A DNA stretch of 5,390 nucleotides from Gammaproteobacteria bacterium (GTDB lineage: Bacteria; Pseudomonadota; Gammaproteobacteria; Eutrophobiales; Eutrophobiaceae), in assembly GCA_016844485.1 (NCBI GenBank), contig JAENIZ010000101.1, positions 1 to 5,390 of the forward strand, read 5' to 3'. The first letter of the stretch is position 1. Each line of letters begins with the position of its first letter. The notes beneath the pieces were generated by a model, which saw only the letters and a program-made list of their open reading frames with translations, was not told where the DNA came from and did no database searches. A program made the position numbers and the translations under genes. Of the stretch, positions 1 to 5,390 are shown one piece after another.

Positions 1-144
1 ATGACCAAACAACTGGTCATGGATTTTTGTTATGAGGGTGATGATCGCTCATTTCACGTACTAAATGCCGTATCACCGGCCTTTACCTGCGCCTTGCCTT
101 TCAGCCGGCTATTGGTGGATGAGATTGAACGTAAACTGAATTAA
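1..144 (+). CDS. C-terminal end of an unidentified protein, possibly an FAD-dependent oxidoreductase (partial)
   Basis: The plus-strand reading frame is open from the first base and ends at TAA (142-144), giving 47 residues. The window happens to begin with ATG, but no upstream sequence is available and the residues look like a protein tail, so I treat this as the 3' end of a longer gene cut by the window edge. The segment VLNAVSPAFTCALPF, followed by a helix-like LLVDEIERKLN, resembles the last stretch of some FAD-dependent (DAO-fold) oxidoreductases, where an N-A-x-S-P-A-x-T motif lies near the flavin just before the final helix. That is a weak resemblance from memory, not an identification. 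The gene converges on moeA with only 6 nt between the two stop codons, and no terminator fits in that gap. It has no evident link to the molybdenum cofactor genes. Confidence 0.5.
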   Translation: MTKQLVMDFCYEGDDRSFHVLNAVSPAFTCALPFSRLLVDEIERKLN

Positions 145-150
145 TACCAA

Positions 151-1396
151 CTACACCAGACCAAAGAAAGGTTGTACATCAACCAGCGTATCGGGTTCTA
201 CATTTCCGCTCTCCATGGACAATACAATGAAGCAGTTGGCCTGTGACATTGATCGCAGAATGCCGGAACCCTGGGCGCCGGTTTTGCGTACGACCAGTTG
301 TCCTGATTGATCCCGTTCCAGGATGCCGCGCTGATATTCAATGCGGCCAGGACGCTTTTTAAGCCTTGATTTACATAGTATTTTAACCGTCACCGGTTCA
401 ATCTGTTGTTCGCCCATGAGGTAACGCAGGGCAGGCTGGACAAATTGATAAAATGTCACCATGGCGGAGACCGGATTACCGGGCAGGCCAAAAAAAATGG
501 TGTCCTTGATCTTGCCATAAGCAAGCGGCCGGCCGGGTTTCATAGCGACCTTCCAGAAGTTTTTCCTTGACATAATCAGCCTCCCCGACGGATACACCAC
601 CCGTTGTGATAAGGACATCGGCGGACCTCGCTGCTTCTTCAAATCCCAGTTGCAGATCAGCGCGGTCATCACGAATCACACCCATATCAATAATGTCTAC
701 ACCGAGTCTCGTGAGCATGCCATGCAGGGTATAGCGGTTACTGTCATAGATTTGTCCGTCTTCGAGTTTATCTCCCACAGAGCGCAATTCATCCCCGGTG
801 GAAAAGAAGGCCACGCGGAGTTTACGGGTAACTTCCACTTCGGCTATGCCCAGTGAGGCAATCAAACCGATATCTGCCGGCGTCAATCGTCTGCCTTTCT
901 CAAGAGCCGTATCACCAACAGCAATATCTTCACCGGCTGCTCTGACATTTGCCCCGGTTTTTGTATCTGCTCCGATCCTGATGGTATTGCCGGATCGTTC
1001 AGCATGTTCCTGTATTACCACAGTATCTGTTCCTTCCGGCATGATGGCGCCTGTCATGATGCGTACACATTCACCGGGAAAAAGTTTTTCTTTATAGGGT
1101 TTACCTGCGAATGCTGTACCGGCAATCCGTAATTCACAGGTTCCCTGTGCAGGGAGATCAGAACTGAATATAGCGTAACCATCCATGGCAGAATTGGTTC
1201 CGGAAGGCACATTAATATTTGATGTGATATCTTCGGCAAGCACGCGATTCAATGCGTTGCGAACAGTCAGCTTCTCTAAAGATTCAATCGGTATGATTGC
1301 TTCCAGTATCTTTTTTAACGCGATATCCGCCGGAAGCGACGTCGGATCATAATCATCCATGCAACTGTTCTGTTTGATAAAGGCATCGGGGGTCAT
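151..1396 (-). pseudogene. moeA: moeA, molybdopterin molybdenumtransferase, disrupted by a frameshifting deletion
   Basis: MoeA inserts molybdate into adenylylated molybdopterin, releasing AMP and forming Moco in the cytoplasm. The first 279 or so codons (1396 to about 560) match the family: the NSAMDGYA motif near residues 68-75, GTDTVVIQE, FSTGDEL, and TTGGVSVGEADY ending at residue 275. In that frame the protein then runs into unrelated sequence and stops at TAA (478-476) after 306 residues. The expected continuation, NFWKVAMKPGRPLAYG, LPGNPVSA and the whole C-terminal domain, is in another frame from about 561 to the TAG at 153-151 (about 135 residues). About 12 residues normally separate GEADY from FWK, as in E. 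coli MoeA as I remember it. Here there are 13 nt, so about 23 nt are missing. The rest is full length (E. coli MoeA is 411 aa). The start follows the mobB stop by 3 nt and has no clear ribosome binding site, which fits translational coupling. The lesion could be real or an assembly error. Confidence 0.88.
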
Positions 1397-1399
1397 ATG

Positions 1400-1957
1400 T
1401 CATGCACCGGCATTTTTACTAAAAGTATTCTGATTGTTGTCAATAAAATGTTTTATGATGAATTCTGCAATTTGCTCCGGTTTGTTCAGATCAAGGACGG
1501 GCAACGTCGTGCTGACAGGCAGTTCACCATCAGTCGCTATCGCGATAACGCTGTTGTCATCAGGATAAAATGGTGGTTTACCCAGCGCAGGCCTGATCAG
1601 TTCTATTTTTGGAAGCGTCTCAAGTTTGAATCCTTCAACCAGTATGAGATCCAGATTTTTCTGGTCGAGTTGCTGTATAAAATCGTCAAGAGAAATCTTT
1701 TCTTTGCTGTCTGACTCTACCATCAGGGCCCAGCGCTTTTCAGAACCGATCAACATCTGTCTGGCCCCGGCCTTGCGCAGCCTGTAGCTGTCTTTCCCTT
1801 CATGATCGATTTCGAAAGTATGATGGGCATGTTTGATCATACCAACGCGAATATTGCGCGCAGAAAATAATTGCAATAGTTCGACCAGCAGGGTTGTCTT
1901 GCCTGTCCCGCTCCAGGCGGCAAACCCGATAATCGGTACCTGTGATGAATACGTCAC
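1400..1957 (-). CDS. mobB: MobB, molybdopterin-guanine dinucleotide biosynthesis accessory GTP-binding protein
   Basis: MobB is a P-loop GTPase that binds MobA and assists bis-MGD formation. It is helpful but not essential in E. coli. The 185-residue protein is typical for the family. The Walker A loop is AWSGTGKT (residues 14-21, Lys20) after the first beta strand. The family signature KHAHHTFEIDHEGKDSYR follows (42-59), then RKAGA, and the Walker B-like strand LILVEGFK (104-111). The start is GTG (1957-1955), which overlaps the mobA stop as GTGA. An AGGAG sequence at 1966-1962 lies 4 nt upstream and supports this start. The stop is 3 nt before the moeA ATG, so mobA, mobB and moeA are almost certainly one transcription unit with coupled translation. 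Nothing is missing from the protein. Confidence 0.96.
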   Translation of the reverse strand: MTYSSQVPIIGFAAWSGTGKTTLLVELLQLFSARNIRVGMIKHAHHTFEIDHEGKDSYRLRKAGARQMLIGSEKRWALMVESDSKEKISLDDFIQQLDQKNLDLILVEGFKLETLPKIELIRPALGKPPFYPDDNSVIAIATDGELPVSTTLPVLDLNKPEQIAEFIIKHFIDNNQNTFSKNAGA

Positions 1958-2571
1958 TGGACTCCTGCTTTCAATCTTGATTCTATAATTGACAGATCAT
2001 CCTGTGTATTAATGTTAATGAAAGTATCCGGACAATCAGAAAAATCCGTAATTGCCAGTTTGTGTTGTTCAAACCATTTATCTATCTTACGCTCACCTTC
2101 CCCGAGAAACCCCAGAATGGAATCAAGCAGCATGGTCTTCATAAGCGTAAATACCGGTTGTATGTGCTCACCATTATGTGCGACGCTGATATCCGCTTTA
2201 TCCTGTAATAATTGCAGATAGAGCCGTTGTACCAGATCTTTCGGGACAAATGGAGAATCACAGGGCGCTGTCACCATAAATGGGGTAGTAATGGCACGCA
2301 AGCTGCTCGCCATTCCCGCTAATGGACCACAGAAACCTTCAAATTCATCCGCAATGATGGGACAGCCATAATGGGCATAAATTTCCTGATTGCGATTGGC
2401 ATTGATAATGACATGGCCGACCTGGGGGGTAATTGCATCCAGGACATATTGCACCATTGGACTGCCGGCCAGTTCAATCAACCCCTTGTCCTGGCCGCCC
2501 ATGCGTTGGGCCTGACCGCCGGCGAGGATAACTCCGGTGAAAATGTGCCTGGTAACAGCTATATTTTCCAT
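1954..2571 (-). CDS. mobA: MobA, molybdenum cofactor guanylyltransferase
   Basis: MobA transfers GMP from GTP to Mo-molybdopterin, producing the bis-MGD cofactor used by DMSO reductase-family enzymes such as formate dehydrogenases and nitrate reductases. The 205-residue protein has the nucleotidyltransferase start GVILAGG (13-19), then RMGG (23-26) and DKGL (28-31), which bind GTP. NANRN (57-61), GPLAG (82-86) and TAPCDSPF (101-108) follow, and Asp105 is the expected Mg-binding aspartate. Length is close to the E. coli enzyme (194 aa). ATG at 2571 is the only plausible start ahead of the LAGG motif, since the next in-frame Met falls inside RMGG. No strong Shine-Dalgarno sequence is visible upstream. 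It is the first gene of mobA-mobB-moeA and is divergent from the DUF6494 gene across 101 nt. No persuasive sigma-70 promoter stands out in that gap. Confidence 0.97.
   Translation of the reverse strand: MENIAVTRHIFTGVILAGGQAQRMGGQDKGLIELAGSPMVQYVLDAITPQVGHVIINANRNQEIYAHYGCPIIADEFEGFCGPLAGMASSLRAITTPFMVTAPCDSPFVPKDLVQRLYLQLLQDKADISVAHNGEHIQPVFTLMKTMLLDSILGFLGEGERKIDKWFEQHKLAITDFSDCPDTFININTQDDLSIIESRLKAGVQ
1962..1966 (-). promoter_or_regulatory. Ribosome binding site for mobB
   Basis: AGGAG on the minus strand lies inside the 3' end of mobA, 4 nt upstream of the GTG start of mobB. It decides the choice of this non-ATG start, because the Walker A motif begins only 13 codons further on and there is no in-frame ATG between. 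Confidence 0.65.
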
Positions 2572-2660
2572 AGTGAGTTCAATATTGGATTATGGAACAA
2601 TTGTAATCAAGTCGATACGGCACAGGAACCGTGTTTTTGGCAATCGAGAGAATGAATTTC

Positions 2661-2667
2661 AGGAGAG
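2661..2667 (+). promoter_or_regulatory. Ribosome binding site for the DUF6494 gene
   Basis: AGGAGAG lies 5 nt upstream of the ATG at 2673. It is one of the best Shine-Dalgarno matches in the window. It fixes the start of this very short gene and supports it being translated. A second ATG at 2677 is in a different frame. Confidence 0.8.
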
Positions 2668-2672
2668 ATTAA

Positions 2673-2879
2673 ATGAATGACGATACTTTTAATATGGAAT
2701 TACGCAAATTTCTGAAAAAAGTGGGCATCACCTCCCAGCGTGAGATTGAAAAGGCGGTCAATGAAGCTGTTGCTTCCGGCACTTTGAAAGGGAATGAAAA
2801 ATTGCAGGCAAAAATGACTTTGGAAATCAGTGATATTGGTTTGAACACTGTCATTAAAGAAAAAATCGCTCTGGAGTAA
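2673..2879 (+). CDS. DUF6494 family small protein, function unknown
   Basis: This 68-residue soluble protein begins MNDDTFNMELRKFLKKVG and continues with TSQREIEKAV, ASGTLKGNEKL and AKMTLEI. I recognise this as the pattern of the DUF6494 family: a short helical N-terminal half (RKFLKKVGITSQREIEKAV), a glycine turn, then a beta-like C-terminal segment ending in acidic residues. Length is typical of the family. There is no signal peptide, membrane helix or cysteine. The gene is on the opposite strand to everything around it, with mobA divergent on its left and fdhD convergent on its right (12 nt between the stop codons). It has a strong ribosome binding site at 2661. The family has no established function that I know of. 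Its place inside a Moco cluster makes a link to molybdoenzymes or formate metabolism possible, but that is inference from position only. Confidence 0.88.
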   Translation: MNDDTFNMELRKFLKKVGITSQREIEKAVNEAVASGTLKGNEKLQAKMTLEISDIGLNTVIKEKIALE

Positions 2880-2883
2880 TGTG

Positions 2884-2901
2884 ATCCTGAATCAGGATTT
2901 T
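2884..2901 (+). terminator. Weak candidate intrinsic terminator after the DUF6494 gene
   Basis: The inverted repeat ATCCTG-AAT-CAGGAT (2884-2898) can form a 6-bp stem with a 3-nt loop and runs directly into TTTT (2898-2901). It begins 4 nt after the TAA of the DUF6494 gene and overlaps the final codons of convergent fdhD. The U tract is on the plus strand only, so it would act mainly on the small gene. The stem is short and only moderately GC rich, so efficiency is doubtful. Confidence 0.45.
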
Positions 2902-3746
2902 ACATTGGCCACCGAGAGTTTAGGCGGCAGCTCTGTATCAAATTCAATGTGTTCCGAGCCATTATAAATCAGGAAATGTTTACCCTGGGCACGGGAAAAC
3001 ATCGTCACACCGACATCCTGCGCCAGTTTAAGTCCCATCTGTGTGATCCCGGAGCGGGACAGGAGGGCGGGGATCCCCATTTGCGCCACTTTGATCACCA
3101 TTTCTGAAGTCAGGCGGCCGGTGGTATAGAATAATTTGTCATTGCCGTTAATTCCTTCCAGCCACATTTTTCCAGCGATGGCATCGACTGCGTTATGGCG
3201 TCCAACATCTTCCATGAAAGTGATAATCTGGGTGCCATGACACAAAGCGCAACCATGAACGGCGCCCGCGGTTTTATACACGTCGTTATAGGCGTTCAGG
3301 TTTTTGAGTAATGTGTAGATGTCAGATTGTTTGAGCTTGAGGGGGACAAGCTTGATGTCTTCAAGTTGTTCCATGATATCGCCATAAATCGTGCCCTGTC
3401 CGCAGCCAGTGGTGACGGTGCGATTTTTCATCTTTTCCAGCCATTCATTATTTTCACTGATGGTGGTAACGACAGCGGCACTCACATCCCAGTCCACCTG
3501 GATGGATTTTATATCTTCGATGTTTTTTATCAGGCCCTGATTTTTCAAATAACCCAGAGTCAATAGTTCCGGCTGGGTACCGAGTGTCATCAAGGTGACA
3601 ACCTCATAACGATCCAGATAGATCGTGAGCGGACGTTCATCGGCAATGTCCTGTTCCCGGATATTCTGGTATTCATCAACGGCGGTAACGGCCCGGGTCG
3701 GCGGGAGTCCGGCCTGAGTCATTTCCGGACGGTAAAGGGAGGACAT
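2892..3746 (-). CDS. fdhD: FdhD, sulfur carrier protein for formate dehydrogenase maturation
   Basis: FdhD takes sulfur from the cysteine desulfurase IscS and transfers it to bis-MGD, so that formate dehydrogenase receives a sulfurated, active cofactor. The 284-residue protein has the family core: DERPLTIYLD (36-45), LMTLGTQPELLTLGYL (52-67), TTGCGQG (112-118), AGAVHGCALC (160-169), EDVGRHNAVD (179-188) and TTGRLTSEMV. Cys115 sits where E. coli FdhD has the first cysteine of its CxxC motif, but the second position is Gly118. A separate Cys166-x-x-Cys169 pair is present. The C-x-x-G form occurs, as I recall, in a subgroup of FdhD proteins, so this is probably a functional variant. The ATG is 2 nt after the moaA stop, with GGGGG 6 nt upstream, so fdhD is cotranscribed with moaA. 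The stop lies inside the hairpin at 2884-2901. Confidence 0.96.
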   Translation of the reverse strand: MSSLYRPEMTQAGLPPTRAVTAVDEYQNIREQDIADERPLTIYLDRYEVVTLMTLGTQPELLTLGYLKNQGLIKNIEDIKSIQVDWDVSAAVVTTISENNEWLEKMKNRTVTTGCGQGTIYGDIMEQLEDIKLVPLKLKQSDIYTLLKNLNAYNDVYKTAGAVHGCALCHGTQIITFMEDVGRHNAVDAIAGKMWLEGINGNDKLFYTTGRLTSEMVIKVAQMGIPALLSRSGITQMGLKLAQDVGVTMFSRAQGKHFLIYNGSEHIEFDTELPPKLSVANVKS

Positions 3747-3748
3747 GA

Positions 3749-4801
3749 TCAGCCCCCGGTGACACTCATATGACGCAGGATAACGGGTTTGGCGCCGAGA
3801 TCAAATTCATGACCTTTTGGTTTTATCGACATGGAATCCCTGATAGTCTGTTTGAGTCTTTCCATATCTCCGGGCCAGCCGCGGACGACATGACGCAGAT
3901 CAACAGAGTGTTCCTGGCCCAGACAGAGCAGTAATCTTCCTTCACACGTCACGCGGACACGGTTACAGGACTCACAGAAATTATGACTGTGTGGTGAAAT
4001 AAACCCCACGCGAGTGTCTGTTTCCATGATTCGATAATATCTTGCGGGACCGCCGGTAGATTCGGCCGTAGGTATAAGTGTATAGGTCTGCTCCAGGTCT
4101 GCACGGATTTGATCGCTGGAATAATATGCCTCGGCACGATCGTGATCGCCGATGACACCCAGCGGCATTTCTTCAATAAAGCTGATATCCATCCCTTTAT
4201 CAGATGCAAACCGGACGAGATCAGTGACCTCATCATGATTGCGGTTTTTCAGGATAACAGCATTGATCTTGATACGGTCAAAGCCAGCATCAAGTACGGA
4301 GTGTATGCCCGCCAGTACCTTACCCAGATCACCCACACGGGTAATACGGCGGAATTTGTCCGGGTCGAGTGAATCAAGACTGATATTGATGCGCTTTACA
4401 CCGGCATCTTTCAGATCACGGGCCAACCGGACAAGTTGCGAACCGTTTGTCGTGACAACCAGTTCTTTTATATCGGGTAATTGACCGATATCACGGAAGA
4501 GCTTTATCACATTGCGGCGGATGAGTGGTTCACCGCCGGTGATCCTGATTTTAGTTACACCCAATTCAGTAAATGCCTGAGCGACGACCGCAAGCTCCTC
4601 CAGCGTCAAGAGTTGGGCACGTGGGACAAACGTCATGTCTTCTGCCATGCAGTAGACACAGCGAAAATCACATCGGTCCGTGACCGAAATCCGTAGATAG
4701 GTAACGTGTCGGCCAAAACGATCAATCAGTGAACCCTGTAGGTGTGGCATCTTACCGGGCGCGGCCAAGAAGTCAGACTTGGTCTCGGAAGTAGGATTCA
4801 T
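3749..4801 (-). CDS. moaA: MoaA, GTP 3',8-cyclase (radical SAM enzyme of Moco biosynthesis)
   Basis: MoaA uses S-adenosylmethionine and two 4Fe-4S clusters to convert GTP to 3',8-cyclo-GTP, which MoaC turns into cPMP. The 350-residue protein shows LRISVTDRCDFRCVYCM (36-52) with the radical SAM cysteines C44, C48 and C51, and the SAM-contact motif TGGEPL (88-93). The second cluster is bound by C276, C279 and C293 in FCESCNRVRVT and LLLCL. The conserved C-terminal Gly-Gly (349-350), needed for catalysis in the family, is present. The start at 4801 gives about 25 residues before LIDRFGR, slightly longer than E. coli MoaA (329 aa). GAGG 10 nt upstream supports it, and Met18 lacks a comparable site. 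The protein looks intact. It leads the moaA-fdhD pair. Confidence 0.97.
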   Translation of the reverse strand: MNPTSETKSDFLAAPGKMPHLQGSLIDRFGRHVTYLRISVTDRCDFRCVYCMAEDMTFVPRAQLLTLEELAVVAQAFTELGVTKIRITGGEPLIRRNVIKLFRDIGQLPDIKELVVTTNGSQLVRLARDLKDAGVKRINISLDSLDPDKFRRITRVGDLGKVLAGIHSVLDAGFDRIKINAVILKNRNHDEVTDLVRFASDKGMDISFIEEMPLGVIGDHDRAEAYYSSDQIRADLEQTYTLIPTAESTGGPARYYRIMETDTRVGFISPHSHNFCESCNRVRVTCEGRLLLCLGQEHSVDLRHVVRGWPGDMERLKQTIRDSMSIKPKGHEFDLGAKPVILRHMSVTGG

Positions 4802-4848
4802 TAGTAGTTAGCCTCATGCACGATAGATTGTCTCGAAAATTCAAGTAC

Positions 4849-4857
4849 ATTGTATCA
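4849..4857 (-). promoter_or_regulatory. moaA: Candidate extended -10 promoter for moaA
   Basis: Read on the minus strand, TGATACAAT is a TGn extended -10 element with a TACAAT hexamer. It would start transcription near 4842, giving a leader of about 40 nt before moaA. No convincing -35 box lies 16-18 nt upstream, although extended -10 promoters can work without one. It competes with the site at 4946-4975, and I cannot tell which one is used. Confidence 0.35.
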
Positions 4858-4893
4858 CTAAATACCGCAGACGGGATTCATAACTACTTGACT

Positions 4894-4910
4894 TGGTAAT
4901 AATTCTACCA
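4894..4910. repeat. Small inverted repeat upstream of moaA
   Basis: TGGTA (4894-4898) and TACCA (4906-4910) form a perfect 5-bp inverted repeat with a 7-nt AT-rich spacer, between the two candidate moaA promoters. It could be a regulator half-site pair or an RNA hairpin in a long leader, but an inverted repeat this short also arises readily by chance. Confidence 0.25.
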
Positions 4911-4945
4911 CGCTACAATCGTTCGGGAGATCGCGGATGATAAAC

Positions 4946-4975
4946 ATTATATGTCCCCTTGCTGCGCCAGGTCAG
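4946..4975 (-). promoter_or_regulatory. moaA: Candidate sigma-70 promoter upstream of moaA
   Basis: On the minus strand, CTGACC (4975-4970, 4 of 6 matches to TTGACA) is followed after 18 nt by a perfect TATAAT (4951-4946). Transcription would start near 4939, giving moaA a leader of about 140 nt. The site lies just after the 3' end of the upstream membrane-protein gene, which argues that moaA-fdhD has its own promoter. I see no match to the conserved core of the Moco riboswitch found before E. coli moaA. Confidence 0.42.
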
Positions 4976-4997
4976 GTTAGAAGGAGCAGTGGCACGG

Positions 4998-5384
4998 TTA
5001 TACAAGAGTGTCATATAGCAACCAGGCGATGATGATGAGCGGCACCAGGATCGGAATTTGGATGGCCTGAATCAGGACACCATTACCGATACCCAACCGA
5101 TCACCTTCCTTTGTGTTAATCCAGAAATCGATCAAGACCGCGCCCGTAAAAAGATAAGTCAGGCTGCCGATGACCAGGGTAAACGTCTGGCTCTTAAGGG
5201 CAAGGAACAGTATCATTCCAATAACAAAAACTGCCACATATTCAAGCACAATGATGGACAATGCCCGGCGGAAGGGAACGGGTACGTTTATCATTAAGCG
5301 GGTGGCGACCCGCAGGGCCAGACTGTGAAAAAGGGCGACTACTGCACCGATAACAACAGCAATTAATATATCCCGGGGTGTCAT
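4998..5384 (-). CDS. Small four-helix integral membrane protein, function unknown
   Basis: This 128-residue, very hydrophobic protein has four likely transmembrane helices at about residues 6-24, 43-63, 67-88 and 102-124. A basic loop lies between helices 1 and 2 (RVATRLMINVPVPFRR), and a hydrophilic loop KEGDRLGIGNG (92-102) between helices 3 and 4. By the positive-inside rule the R-rich first loop should be cytoplasmic. Single acidic residues sit near or in helices 2 and 3 (Glu48, Asp86). I do not recognise the family. The length suggests a complete small protein. The ATG at 5384 is 6 nt from the window edge, so no ribosome binding site can be seen, and a start further upstream cannot be excluded because the frame is open to the edge. 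It is on the same strand as moaA but separated by 197 nt with candidate promoters, so shared function with the Moco genes is not implied. Confidence 0.72.
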   Translation of the reverse strand: MTPRDILIAVVIGAVVALFHSLALRVATRLMINVPVPFRRALSIIVLEYVAVFVIGMILFLALKSQTFTLVIGSLTYLFTGAVLIDFWINTKEGDRLGIGNGVLIQAIQIPILVPLIIIAWLLYDTLV

Positions 5385-5390
5385 AGTGTT

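Noticed and set aside
145..150. Bidirectional terminator between the partial upstream gene and moeA
   Set aside because: Only 6 nt separate the stop codons and no inverted repeat is visible there.
553..570. Programmed ribosomal frameshift in moeA at the A-rich run (GAA AAA C on the minus strand)
   Set aside because: The change needed is +1 or -2, the sequence does not form a standard -1 slippery heptamer, and a simple slip would still leave the loop between GEADY and FWK about eight residues short. A deletion explains both the frame change and the missing length.
650..1097. Plus-strand open frames opposite moeA (650-856 and 798-1097)
   Set aside because: They lie wholly antisense to well-conserved moeA coding sequence, have no ribosome binding site or recognisable domain, and are explained as shadows.
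1397..1714. Plus-strand open frame of 105 codons opposite mobB
   Set aside because: It is antisense to the conserved MobB frame and its translation shows no domain-like pattern.
2371..2655. Plus-strand open frame of 94 codons running into the gap before the DUF6494 gene
   Set aside because: Most of it is antisense to the MobA nucleotide-binding region and the remainder has no recognisable motif, so it is a shadow.
2850..2892. Intrinsic terminator for fdhD on the minus strand using the T run after the fdhD stop (complement of aaaaaa near 2860)
   Set aside because: There is a T-rich run on the minus strand but no stable GC-rich hairpin directly before it.
4888..4919. Plus-strand promoter TTGACT ... 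TACAAT in the moaA upstream gap
   Set aside because: The spacer is 20 nt, too long for a good sigma-70 promoter, and no plus-strand gene lies downstream.
4802..4945. Moco riboswitch in the moaA leader
   Set aside because: The gene position would suit one, but I cannot see the conserved GC-rich stems of the motif. The region is AT rich with only one 5-bp inverted repeat. A covariance model search would settle it.

Overview
This window holds most of a molybdenum cofactor (Moco) biosynthesis and maturation cluster from a bacterium. The protein sequences resemble proteobacterial versions (MobA, MobB, MoeA, FdhD, MoaA), and a gammaproteobacterium is my best guess. That placement is inferred from overall sequence flavour and gene content; no marker gene here fixes the taxonomy. 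Base composition is moderate and looks even across the window. I see no insertion sequence, CRISPR array, tRNA, rRNA or other sign of recent transfer.

Layout from left to right. Positions 1-144 are the 3' end of an unrelated plus-strand gene cut by the window edge, possibly an FAD-dependent oxidoreductase. Convergent with it, on the minus strand, are moeA (1396-151, broken by a frameshift), mobB (1957-1400) and mobA (2571-1954). These three are packed tightly and read mobA-mobB-moeA. A short plus-strand gene of the DUF6494 type (2673-2879) is divergent from mobA and convergent with the next pair. That pair, again on the minus strand, is moaA (4801-3749) followed after 2 nt by fdhD (3746-2892). 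After a 196-nt intergenic region with candidate promoters for moaA comes a small four-helix membrane protein of unknown function (5384-4998, minus strand).

How the genes work together. MoaA is a radical SAM enzyme that starts the pathway by converting GTP, giving cPMP together with MoaC (not in the window). MoeA inserts molybdate into adenylylated molybdopterin. MobA adds GMP to make the bis-MGD form, and MobB is an accessory GTP-binding protein. FdhD delivers sulfur to bis-MGD for formate dehydrogenases. The cluster therefore points to a cell that makes bis-MGD enzymes, probably including a formate dehydrogenase. moaBCDE and mog are not present here.

The main anomaly is in moeA. It reads as a complete family member except at one point (about 557-562), where roughly 23 nt appear to be missing and the frame changes. 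I found no new multi-gene system. The less ordinary points are this lesion, the DUF6494 gene embedded antisense between Moco genes, and the cysteine pattern of FdhD.
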